Assembly (NCBI GenBank): GCA_029449235.1
Contig: JANATG010000015.1
Coordinates: 1,488,001-1,552,000, forward strand
Direction of reading: 5' to 3'
DNA length: 64,000 nt
DNA from: Linnemannia schmuckeri
Lineage: Eukaryota > Mortierellomycota > Mortierellomycetes > Mortierellales > Mortierellaceae
This document shows, piece after piece, positions 25,509 to 37,300 of the stretch; the first letter of the stretch is position 1, and each line of letters opens with the position of its first letter. A program made the position numbers and the translations under genes. The notes below the pieces were generated by a model that did no database searches, was not told the origin of the DNA, and saw only the letters and a list, made by a program, of their open reading frames with translations.

Positions 25509-27107
25509 CACATCTTCAGGAAAAAAAAAAAATGAAGGTACCTACTTCTTCGTAAAAAAGAACAAAGCGGCCTTCTATCCCTCCTTCCTCCCCTCTTATG
25601 TCCCTCTTTCTTGACTACTATCTCTCACACAGGCAACAAGGGGACAGCCAATTAGAAGTAAATGGCTAAATTCCCAAACAAACAAACAAAAAAAAAATAA
25701 ACAGCTCTTTTGGGTTTGTTTTTGGCCCTTTCTAAAGCCTTACAGGGCTTAATTGACAGCCATTAGCCGCTCGATCCTCATCAACCCTACCTCTAACCCT
25801 GCATCCCTTCATCCAACTGTGAAATTATCCACTTGGTATATTTTTTTTTTTCACTTTCATTTTAACAACTTTGAATGAAAAAAAAGGGCTCATGGCTGAT
25901 GACATCTCTGCAAGACAATACATACACATTAACAACGCGCAAACAAAGAGGCAATGAGGTTAAATTACAATCATAAGGAACATAGTGCGGAAGCAATTTG
26001 CAGAGAAAGGGCTGGGGGATTGGATTAGGGGTCACGCAGCAACCGTTTGTTTTGTTGTACTACCATAGAACAAGGTCTCACTAGCCAAAAACACTCATCT
26101 CTCTCACTCATTCTTGGGATGGTGTCCGTGAATGTATTTTGTTAAAACAGAACAGAATCGGATAAATCCTAGGCGAGGGCTGAAAAAGTTTTATTTTTGC
26201 AGAGTCGATGGATAAAAGGTGTACACATGAGCGAACAGCCTTTCATGTTTTGTCAATCAAGGACCAAGGATGGGTGTACAACAACCACGATGTGAGTATG
26301 TATCGAGACCGACGCCGACACCACTACTGATACTGGCGCGCGAGTAATACCATATATATTGTTGTTATCTCAGTCATCATGAACCCAATAACAACACTAC
26401 CCTGAAGAGTACATTCTTAGAAGGGAAGGTGAGATGTGCTTGAGTAAGCATTTATTTTCCGTTCTCGGTGTTTTGGACAATGCCCGTCTTGAACGGTAAC
26501 CTACTACCCAACAAAACGAGGCTGTGTGAGCCGCAACATAGAGTTGGTAAAATAAACAAAAGTGGAGGTGCAGTGAAGAGAGGTAATAGGAGACGGTACG
26601 TACTCTTGTGGACATGTTTTCTTTTGCAGCTGTCGACTCTTACTTGTTGAATGGAGAAGAAAAAAGTGCGCGAGTGTGAGAGCAAGCGCACGCAGATGAA
26701 AGGGAGACATTGATGGCAACCACAAAAGTGGAGTGGAGTAGGGTTACACCAACCTGCGAGCCTTGATTAGAAGTGCAAAACAGTCAGCTATGACATCCTC
26801 ACAAAGGGCAGAAAAGTTTTGAACCAACCGTCCTAGTCAACGAGTAACAAAAACATACAAACACAAACAAATCGTGTTCACAACAAAACATCGGTGCCTA
26901 ACCCGTCTCTCTCTTCTCCCCCTGCTTCAGGTACGGTTTGAGACTTTCATTTGTTTGTTGTTCTAAAGCAAGGAGGGTCAAATGCTAAACTGAATTAGTG
27001 TCGTCCTACAAAGTGAGAGTAAAGGGGACGTTACAATAGGCTAAGGGTAGGAAGGACGGAATCGGGGTTAAATGAGCTGAATCTGGCACTATCAACCATA
27101 TTCACTA

Positions 27108-27290
27108 CAGTCGAGCCTCTTACAATGCATAAGGACGGGACCGCCGATTTTTCATGCATTAAAGGAGGTTATGCAGTTTGAGAACAACGAGTATGAAGAG
27201 TTCCATGTACCTTGCACGTTGGGTCCTCAAAAAAAAAGTATTTTAAGAGGTTATTCAATCTGAGAGTATGCATTTTGAGAGGTTTGACCG
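27108..27290. mobile_element. 183-bp MITE with pogo/Tc1-mariner-like terminal inverted repeats and TA flanks
   Basis: The left end begins CAGTCGAGCCTCTTACAATG and the right end, read inward on the minus strand, begins CGGTCAAACCTCTCAAAATG. The outer 24 positions match at 19. A TA dinucleotide stands immediately outside both ends (27106-27107 and 27291-27292), as expected for a TA target duplication of Tc1/mariner/pogo transposons. The interior (GGACGGGACCGCCGA, then GCATTAAAGGAGGTTATGC) resembles subterminal sequence of pogo-type elements and has no coding capacity. It is therefore a non-autonomous element that would depend on a transposase elsewhere. Confidence 0.75.
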
Positions 27291-30257
27291 TAGCAACAAG
27301 ATGTTTTTGTTGTTTTCACTACCCTATTCTTCCTCCACTCCTCTGTCTACGTTTTATGTCTCCTAATTAAACCCAGCTGTCTGTAACGGCCCCTTATTTC
27401 CTCTATTAGTTTTAAAAATGTGCCTGAAAAAGAATGAGTAAGGATCAACCTTGACTACCAAACCCTGACTTTCCCACCAGACAAGAGAAAACGCCGCGGA
27501 GTGTACTGCTTGTTCAGAGTTGACGCCAACACTCGATAGGGTATTTATTTGTTTGCATGCGGAAAAACAATGCCATGCAATGCAGATGCAGCAGGACAAG
27601 CAGTATGGATGCATTAATGTGATCCCTATGTGATTGTGTTTTGTTGTTGTTTATTGCCACCATCACCATGGCCCATCACTATGTAAAGGTTTGGGCTTGA
27701 GGTTGACTTGGCATTGATGAGTACTGGTTTGGCTTTGTTGGCTGTTGTGATCATGGTTGCTACGTAGAATTCTATTTTTTTACGGTTGGTTTTGCGCTCG
27801 GCGGCTGTGGCTTTCGTTTTTCTTTCGTTACCCGTTCATTTTTTCCGGGCTGTGAGTACGATCGTGAAAAATAAAAAAGTTGCCTGCAGCTTGTTTACGC
27901 GTCGCGATGAAGAGGCGTCCATCAGTCGCTGAAACGATAGGCAAGTGCAGGGTATAAGAATGAAGAGAATAGGTTCCCTTGTCCCTATCATTTTCATTTC
28001 ATTTTTCTCGTCTCTCATTGGTCAATTCTTGCAGACCGTGAAAGGATCAAGGAAGGGAGGGTGAGAAGAAAAAGAAGAGTCAGAGAGAGAGATGAAAAAG
28101 AAGAGGCAGACAGAGAGAGAGATGAAAAAAAGAGCACAGAGCGCATCTCCCTCACTCTCGCATCCACTACTCTACATCTCTCTTTCTTCCTTCCCTCTGT
28201 AGATAGATGGGATGGACGTCCATGTCACTGACGTTGTTGTGGTTGGTTGGTTGACGTATTGACGACACAATTGACGGAGGGAAGGGGGTGGCCTGGCAAA
28301 GCAGGCAGGCCTTTCTACCGTTGTACGTATCCTTCTGTCATACTTTCTCTCGTGAAACGACCTCTATGATACGTACATATTAAGGATAACTGATGATCCC
28401 TTGACCGTGTTTTCCTATCGTTTACTCTGATAGAAAAAGGAAGGATCCCCGTGCAGCTCTCTCTCTTTTGTCTCTTTTTCTCCGTCTATCGATTCAACCA
28501 ACCAACCAACCATCGACATACACATGCTCTGCTTCAAAAAAGTGGGTCACTTTGGTTTTGCTCGACTCATAAAGAGCGCATAAAATCAGGGTGAATAAGC
28601 GATATGCGAAAAAAGGGGACTGTGAACGAAATAAAAAAAAGGATGAGGCGGGAATGAGAGAAGCTGTTTTGTAGTTTATTGTTAAGAAAGGAACGAATTG
28701 AACGTCGTGAGCCAACGAAAGATTTTCATGTCTGCTGACCATCTCGTTCCATGGTCTGGCACCGTGCGAGAGAGGAAAAAAAACAAGGGGCTGGTTGGAG
28801 GAGTAAAATCCAAACACCACATTTCACAACCGTTGACCTCTCTCTCCCTAAATAGCGTGGGGGCAATCTACCAACAGAAACAGACGGTTTTTCGGGGTTA
28901 AGAATGCGGGGATCTGGAGACGGAAGACCAACCCTTCACGGAGGCAAGCCAGCCAGGCCTGGTCACCGGTCAGGTCACCGGTCAGGTGCAGCCCCCATGC
29001 AAGTTCACAGGCCATGCGGTCGAAAGGTCAATTGCATCTTACGTACGCCCAGTATTTCTGTGCGCCTGTTTTACCTTACCCTTCTGTAGGAGGTGGAACG
29101 TACCATGCCTGGTCTATTCTCGGAGGGATATGGGGTAGAGAGAGAGAGAGAGTCTTCGCAACTGAACAAGTGACTGAAGTGGATGCATGATAGGATCAAG
29201 TCTGTTGACAAACAGCGGCCAGCATGGACGAACAGATACTTCTTTCAGATCTGATGGTCATTGTGCCATCAGATGTGACCAGCGAATGAGCGAAAAAAGA
29301 GCGACAAGAAACAAAAAGAGCGACAAAAACAGAAAACGAGAAAGATGCGGACACAGGACAACGAACACAGCCATTCGATCGAATGGATCGGGGGCTAAAA
29401 ATTCAGCTAAAGACAGACAGATGAACGATGAGCATGAATAGAGAAAGTGCGGGGATGTTGACCTACAGTAGTGGACTGATGAAAAAAAGTAGGCAGGACC
29501 CTTGAACTTTTTTTTTTTTTTTGGAAGAAAAAAATTACGCTAGTGAAAGTTTTTTCTTTCAGGGGATGGAGCAAGGGGTAGATGGACGAGAAGTAGACAG
29601 AGATTGAGAACCGTGTCGCTGACTGAAGGCCCGATGGAGGAATAACAAGATAGGCAATCTGCTTTCTTGCTTGTGTCTGTCTCCCATGTCCTTTTTTTTG
29701 TGCGCGGGTAACACACAGGACGCAAAGGAAACACGTACGCGGAGATAAAGAAGATAGAGCACTATTCATACCCCCTTCTTTTCTCGTAAGAAATCAGGTC
29801 AGGGGGGTGCGACTCGAACAAGGTAAGGAAAAAGACGCTAAAAAAAAAAAAAAAAAAAAGCAAGGACATCTATTTCCCGAGCAAGGCAACTGCCCTTCTA
29901 TGGTCCGAGTAAGAGTAAGGCATGAAACTCATTTTACCTAATGCACGGTATGTGTACCAACTCACTGGCATTTTGTGGGTTGTTTCTACAGGAGAAAAAC
30001 AGGCTAGTTAAAGCTAGTGTCTGTCTCTTGGGTACATAACATAGCAGCAACCCCTTCTTCTATGAACGATGATCGCTCCGTTTAGGTCTTTTTCTGGAAG
30101 GTCCTTTTGTTTCCTTTTTTTTATTCTCATCCTGGGTACGATAAGACCCAGGACAGCGGTATCAGCAACAGGCTCCAATCGAACCTATCAATCAGTCTAC
30201 CGTTTTGACTACACTGATCGAGTGTCGTCTTCCTTTGGAAGGTGTTGATAGGCTTTT
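27291..30257. other. Intergenic, no recognised gene
   Basis: Low-complexity DNA with purine tracts (28040-28140), a 12-bp tandem duplication GGTCACCGGTCA near 28962-28986, and an 8-bp hairpin (TCTGATGG/CCATCAGA) near 29254-29277. No protein-like frame is seen on either strand. Confidence 0.4.
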
Positions 30258-30260
30258 TTT

Positions 30261-30316
<56 letters not shown>

Positions 30317-30331
30317 GCTGTTGTTGTTGTA
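30258..30331. repeat. (TTG)n microsatellite
   Basis: About 23 nearly perfect TTG triplets after a short T run, 1 kb upstream of the histidine kinase start. Confidence 0.95.
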
Positions 30332-30543
30332 GTTACTATATGAATAAAGAAGACAAAGATAGGAAGCAAAGGGGGGGAAAGTGACCATCTCCACTTTATG
30401 TCTACCTGTCTATCTCCCTCTTCCTTGTGCTCTATCTCTGTTTTGTTTGCTCTGTCTGTGTGCGAATCTACCGTCAGGATGCATTGTCCATGGCCCATGG
30501 GTGGTACTGTATGTCTTAGTTTCTCTCTCTCTCTCTCTGTCAA

Positions 30544-31358
30544 AATAGTCTCATGCCGATGATATCCAATGCCTGTGTGCGTGAGTCTTTTTTCTCATCC
30601 CCGCTCCCCACAGACACACATACACTTGTTTTCGATTGCCCAAGTGTCCCCCATGTCCTCCTGGCTTACAATCCACCCCTGGCATCCTTTCCCTTCCTTC
30701 TATGGTTGCTCTTTGCTCTCAGCTCTCCTTGTTGCCTTGTTCGCATGTCAGTCTGTGGATCTCGTCCATATGTCCCTTTTAATCCTGTATGTGGATCTCG
30801 TCCTTTTGCCCTTTTTAATCCATATTCCTTTTTTTTTTTTTTTCTTCCTTTTCGTTTTTCCTCGCCCTGTACCCTCGAGCCTCCCTCTTTCTCCCTTCTC
30901 TTTCCTTTTCTTCCTTGTTTCTCTTTTCCTTTCCTTTTTTTTTTTTCCTTTCCCTTCCACCCTTTCCCTCACCCTTTTCCTCGCCCTTTCCTCACCCTTA
31001 CCTCTACCTCTTCCCTTCTTCTTTCATTATCCGTGCATTCTATTCGTCACTTCATCCTCCTGCTTTATACAACCTTCACCTTCTGCCATTTTTCCTATCT
31101 TCACTCCCCTTCAAAAAAGAGTAGTGGTATGGCCACTCAGTACTACTCCCACTTCCACTCCCTCAACTCGTTCTTCTTCTTCTTCCAAACCATCGTCCTC
31201 ACACCCCCACCTCCTCCTTCGACTCCTGTTCTAACCATACCCTTCTAGTCTTCTTCCTCCCCCCTTCCCCACTCTCTCTTCTTCCTCGACTTATCAACAT
31301 CCAACTAACAACAACACCTGCATATACACACGCACACACACACACAACTTGATTCACC
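30544..31358 (+). promoter_or_regulatory. Pyrimidine-rich leader/promoter of the histidine kinase gene
   Basis: From about 30570 to 31300 the plus strand is almost all C and T, with T runs at 30829-30843 and 30937-30947. It ends in a short CA repeat (31325-31347) just before the ATG. Long CT tracts upstream of the start are common in highly expressed fungal genes. No TATA box is obvious. The two long overlapping open frames here (30553-31248) are products of the CT bias. Confidence 0.45.
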
Positions 31359-34300
31359 ATGGCTACGACAACAACCGCCGAAGAGGTCTACCTCGAACAC
31401 GTCGCAACAATCATCGACGCCCTCCTCACTGACAACCACTCCGACCTCCCTCCCGCTCTTCTCTCCCTTCAACAATCTCAATCAACCGAACCTAACAACC
31501 ATGATACTCCTTCACAATCGCAACAACAATCACCAGCAATCACTAAAGTCGACCTCGCACTCTCAAGCCTTGTCCAAAAGATCCTCCTCATCGAAGGTGA
31601 CCTTGCCCGTCTCCGCCTAGAACAAAAAGCTAACACTACTGTAACCACAACCGAAAGTGTAGGGAATCACATCCAACAACGGGCTCCGCTCATTCTCACG
31701 CCACCAGTCGACATCCTTTCACCGCCCATTTCCACCTCAAACCGATGGGCTTCTGCCGAGAGTCGTGTCACTGTTGCTGCTTCGACAACCTGGGACTTCA
31801 TGAATGACAGCTCGACCTCGTACCCTTCTCCATACTCTGTCCACCCTTCTTCCTCTCTCGACCTTGACGGGCCCTCTACTATTCCGTCTATCCACTCCTA
31901 CAGCGATGCCTCCTCACTCTCTGGCAGTAGTAATATCAGCAGCAGCTCAGACAGCTCCACAGGTGTCATGACCCTGCCCTTACCCTTGCCGGCTCCCTTG
32001 CCTCCACCACCACCCACGCCCAGCTCGTCTCTGTCTCTCCCTACCACCGGCTCTCTCAACATCCCTCAAGCCAGTCCACATCATCACCACCACAGGACCT
32101 TGTCGCCGCTGTCTTCCTCCTACGAGAGTGTCGGTGGAGGTATGTCGCCCTACTTGGGCTTTCATCCTGGTGAACTGTCTAACTCCTCTCGTCCTTCCTC
32201 TCCTGATTCCTTCAACTCTGCGCTCTCATCCTTCCCCCTCGATCTTCCAGAGCCTGCAGTCTCACCTGCTGCACCTGCTGCTTCTGACTTGGCCCCCGTT
32301 CTCCCAGGTCCAGGCCCAGGCCTTTCGTCTTCAGACTCGTCCGCATTGGTGCTCTCAGCCCTTTCCTTTTCGGGCGCCGACTTGTCCATGGAGGAGGTCC
32401 CTTGCGCCGCCTGCATCCACCATTGCGCCCTCGTTGCAGCTGCTGTTGTTCAGGGCGACCTCTCACTCCGGATAACATGCGATCGCCCCGCCTGCAACCA
32501 GTCCTTCCTTGCCACCTCCATCAATGCGATGGTCGCCAAACTATCCAATTTCACAGAGGAGGTCATCCGCGTCGCAGCCCAGGGAGTCGAGGGCAAGCTC
32601 GGTGTTCAAGCCAACATGGAAGACGAACACGGTATCTGGAAAGAGTTTGTCACCCATCTTAACACCATGACTGTCGGCCACTCGGAGCAAGTGCGTGACA
32701 TTGCCTCTGTCTGCACGGCCGTTGCCCACGGTGATCTCAGCCAAAAGATTACTGTCGCCGTCAAGGGCGAGACCCTCGTCCTCAAGAATACTATTAACAC
32801 AATGGGTACGTTTTCACTTTCTTTTTTCTGTTATCGGGGCATTGGGGGATCGATTGTGTTGTTTTGATACATCACGCAACTCAAAGGAAAGGGGGAAAAG
32901 AGGCGGTGGTGTGCGTGTTTATTATTGTTGTGCATTTTTGTTGTCATGAATTTTTGTTGTCACCTCGAAAGAGATGAAAGAGAAAGGGGATGGTGTTTTT
33001 ATTTTTGCATGAATGGGGGTGAAGGATGGTTTGAATTGAACGAACATCATATTGCATACTCCTGTTATCTGTTTTGGCGGCGGATGGAGGTTGTTGGATA
33101 AAAGAAAAGGCGTGAAGAAGAGGAGAGTAGTCCTGTTGAAGAGACAATAATCAACAACAAAAACCTAAGAATGACTACGACGACCAAGACAACAAAGACG
33201 ATCCAACCAACAGCGAAACCAAATACGCAACAAATAGCCCCACTGCTCTTTTCACACATTTGTAACTTTTCCTTGCCGAACAGGCAAATACAGGACATCT
33301 GGTTTTTTTCTGTTTTTCTTTCTTCTCCTGTCTCGTACTCTTCACTTGCTCGAATGGGGCGTGAGACGCAAGTTGCAGTTCAACCCCTTCCGGTTTCCCG
33401 TGTTTGAGCTTATATCAATCCCGTCTTTCCTCTTTTCTTTGCATCTGTTTTGAGTTGAAAAGGGTGAACGAATGGGTGTTGGTCTTTTGCACTCTTGGCA
33501 AGGATAACTAGAGAATTAAGGGACAGAACAAATCAGACGAAGGTCGTCAATTTTTTTTCGTTCCTTATTGTTGTTTTATTGGCATCCTGCTTTTTTTGAG
33601 CAGGGACCCCTGAAGTATCCCTGACTTTTCCATTTCCTTCTTGAATGCCAGCCCGATTGGGTCAATCGGGGAGTGCTCTCTCCCTCTGCGTTTTTTCTTC
33701 CCTCGTGTTTGTGTTTTTTCTTCTTTTGTTATGGTCTCCGACGGTTGGGCGGCTGCCTATTGGACACAAGGGCCACAAGACAGGCAGCCCATACAACGCT
33801 GTTGTTTACCCCCTTTGAGTCTGCGTTTTGTGTCATTTTCGCGACTGACATCATTGTTTTCTTTTCTTTTTCTTTCATCCTTTTTCCCAATCTGCTCGCA
33901 TTGAATGGTCATTCCTGGCAAATCTTTATTTGCTGGCCTACTGCGGACGAAATTCGTATGGGCTCAAAAAAAATTTTTTTTCGCGGAATTATTTAATTGC
34001 AATATTACCTCCATCGCCGACAACCTTATCTGGACACACCACATCTGTCTTCTCAACAATATCAAAACAATAACAACAATCAATAACCGCGAAAAACAGT
34101 CGACCAGTTACGCTCATTCTCGTCAGAGGTCACCCGTGTAGCTCATGAAGTCGGAACCGAGGGCAAGCTTGGCGGTCAGGCTTTGGTAGGAGGCGTCGAC
34201 GGAACCTGGAAGGAACTTACAGACAACGTCAACACTATGGCATCCAACCTCACCACCCAGGTCCGCTCCATTGCCGAGGTCACCACCGCCGTCGCATGTG

Positions 34301-37300
34301 GAGATCTGTCCAAGACGATCGATGTCCAGGCTCAGGGAGAGATTTCGGAGCTCAAGTTGACTGTGAACTCGATGGTGGAGCAGCTTCGTACTTTTGCCGC
34401 CGAGGTCACCCGTGTTGCTCGTGAAGTCGGAACCGAAGGCAAGCTTGGCGGCCAGGCTGAGGTGAAGGATGTTGGTGGCACCTGGAAGGAACTTACCGAC
34501 AACGTCAACACCATGGCGTCCAACCTTACTACTCAGGTCCGTGACATTGCGGATGTGAGCAAAGCCGTCGCCAAAGGTGACCTGTCCAAAAAGATTTCTG
34601 TCGAGGTCAAGGGAGAGATGATGGACCTCAAACATACCATCAACACCATGGTTGACCAACTGCAAGAGTTTGCTACCGAGGTCTCGCGTGTCAGTCTGGA
34701 AGTCGGAACAGAGGGTAAACTGGGTGGACAAGCTCACGTCAAGGATGTCAGTGGCACCTGGAAGGAGCTCACGGACAACGTCAACCTCATGGCCTCGAAC
34801 CTCACAGGCCAGGTCCGTGACATCGCCACCGTCTGTAAGGCGGTCGCTTGCGGTGATTTGACCAAGAAGGTCAGTGTCCCTGTCCAGGGAGAGATTCTGG
34901 AGCTCAAGGAGACGATGAACACAATGGTAGACCAACTCCGGACCTTTGCGGCAGAGGTGACTCGAGTCGCTCGTGAAGTCGGTACGGAGGGCAAATTGGG
35001 TGGACAAGCTGAGGTCGAAGGCGTCGACGGCACTTGGAAGGAACTCACGGACAATGTTAACACTATGGCAGCCAACCTTACCGCCCAGGTCCGAGATATT
35101 GCCAGTGTCAGTAAAGCTGTCGCCAAGGGAGATTTATCAAAGAAAATTTCTGTCGAGGTCAAAGGAGAGATGATGGATCTCAAGCACACCATCAACATAA
35201 TGGTTGATCAACTGCAGGAATTCGCTACGGAAGTCTCTCGTGTCAGTTTGGAAGTTGGAACTGAGGGCAAACTGGGCGGTCAGGCCGTCGTCAAGGATGT
35301 CAGTGGCACGTGGAAGGAGTTGACTGACAATGTCAACACCATGGCGTCGAATCTGACAACCCAGGTCAGATCCATTGCCGAGGTCACCACTGCCGTTGCC
35401 TGTGGAGACCTCTCCAAAAAGATCGATGTCCAGGCGCAGGGTGAGATCTCGGAGCTGAAGCACACGATCAACTCCATGGTCGAGCAACTCAGGACGTTCG
35501 CTGCCGAAGTCACACGTGTCGCCCGTGAAGTTGGCACGGAGGGTATTCTTGGAGGACAGGCCGAGGTCAAGGATGTCGACGGTACGTGGAAGGAGCTCAC
35601 AGACAACGTTAACACCATGGCTTCCAACTTGACCACTCAGGTCCGATCAATCGCTGAGGTTACCACGGCTGTCGCCTGCGGAGACTTGTCGAAGAAGATT
35701 GACGTTCAGGCACAAGGAGAGATTTCCGAGCTCAAGAAGACGGTCAACTCGATGGTGGAACAGCTTCGGACGTTTGCTGCCGAGGTGACCCGTGTTGCTC
35801 GCGAGGTCGGAACTGAGGGTATTCTTGGAGGACAGGCGGAAGTCAAAGGAGTCGATGGCACCTGGAAGGAGCTCACGGACAATGTCAACACCATGGCCCT
35901 TAATCTTACCACCCAGGTGCGCTCCATCGCCGAGGTCACGACTGCCGTTGCATGTGGAGATCTATCCAAGACCATCGAAGTGCAAGCCCAGGGCGAGATC
36001 TCCGAGCTGAAGAAGACTGTGAACTCGATGGTTGAGCAGCTTAGGACCTTTGCTGCAGAAGTCACGCGTGTCAGTTTGGAAGTCGGTACTGAGGGACGAC
36101 TGGGCGGTCAAGCCGTTGTGAAGGACGTCAGTGGAACCTGGAAAGAGTTAACGGACAATGTGAACACCATGGCTTCCAATCTTACCACTCAGGTCAGATC
36201 CATCGCCGAGGTCACCACTGCTGTTGCCTGTGGAGACTTGTCCAAGAAGATCGACGTGCAGGCTCAAGGCGAGATTTCCGAACTGAAACATACGATCAAC
36301 TCCATGGTCGAGCAACTTCGTACTTTCGCTGCGGAGGTTACCCGTGTCGCCCGTGAGGTCGGAACGGAAGGTCGTCTTGGAGGACAGGCCGAGGTCAAGG
36401 GAGTTGATGGAACCTGGAAGGAGTTGACCGACAATGTCAACACAATGGCTTCCAATCTTACGACTCAAGTCCGGTCCATTGCCGAGGTCACCACTGCCGT
36501 TGCTTGCGGAGACCTTTCCAAAAAGATTGATGTCCAGGCCCAGGGTGAGATCTCAGAACTCAAGAAGACCGTGAACTCTATGGTGGAGCAGCTCCGTACT
36601 TTCGCTACGGAGGTCTCACGCGTCAGTCTCGAGGTCGGTACCGAGGGCAAGCTGGGAGGGCAAGCCGTCGTCAAGGATGTCAGCGGCACGTGGAAGGAGT
36701 TGACTGACAATGTCAACACTATGGCGTCGAATTTGACAACCCAGGTCAGATCCATCGCCGAGGTCACGACTGCCGTTGCATGTGGAGATCTGTCCAAGAC
36801 CATCGAAGTGCAAGCCCAGGGCGAGATCTCGGAGTTGAAGAAGACTGTGAACTCGATGGTCGAACAGCTTAGGACCTTTGCTGCGGAAGTCACCAGAGTC
36901 GCTCGTGAAGTCGGTACCGAGGGCAAGCTCGGTGGCCAGGCCGTTGTCAAGGATGTCAGTGGTACTTGGAAGGAATTGACCGACAACGTCAACACCATGG
37001 CGTCGAATTTGACAACTCAGGTCAGATCTATCGCCGAGGTCACGACTGCCGTTGCCTGTGGAGATCTTTCGAAGACGATCGATGTTCAAGCTCAGGGCGA
37101 AATCCTGGGCTTGAAGAACACAATCAATTCGATGGTGAGTTTTATGAGACCCTCTTACTTTGTTGGCTATGCCTGAATATTGCATTGATGGTAATGGCTA
37201 ATACATATTCACTCCTTTTCTTTGATAGGTGGACCAATTGTCGACGTTTGCTGCTGAGGTTACCAGAGTTGCTCGCGAGGTCGGTACTGAAGGAAAACTT

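Larger units (their letters stand above)
20696..27107. other. Long gene-poor interval upstream of SKN7
   Basis: No convincing gene. The sequence is dominated by purine- or pyrimidine-skewed tracts and CA/TG-rich stretches. Open frames here are biased toward Ser/Leu/Phe or Lys/Arg/Glu, as expected of low-complexity DNA. It probably holds the promoter and 5' leader of SKN7 near its left end. A GTGAGC donor near 20938 and a CACAG acceptor near 20814 could mark a leader intron. Confidence 0.4.

Noticed and set aside
30553..31248. Two overlapping long plus-strand frames (231 and 221 codons)
   Set aside because: Composition is almost entirely Phe/Leu/Ser/Pro from a CT tract; the region is the leader of the kinase gene.
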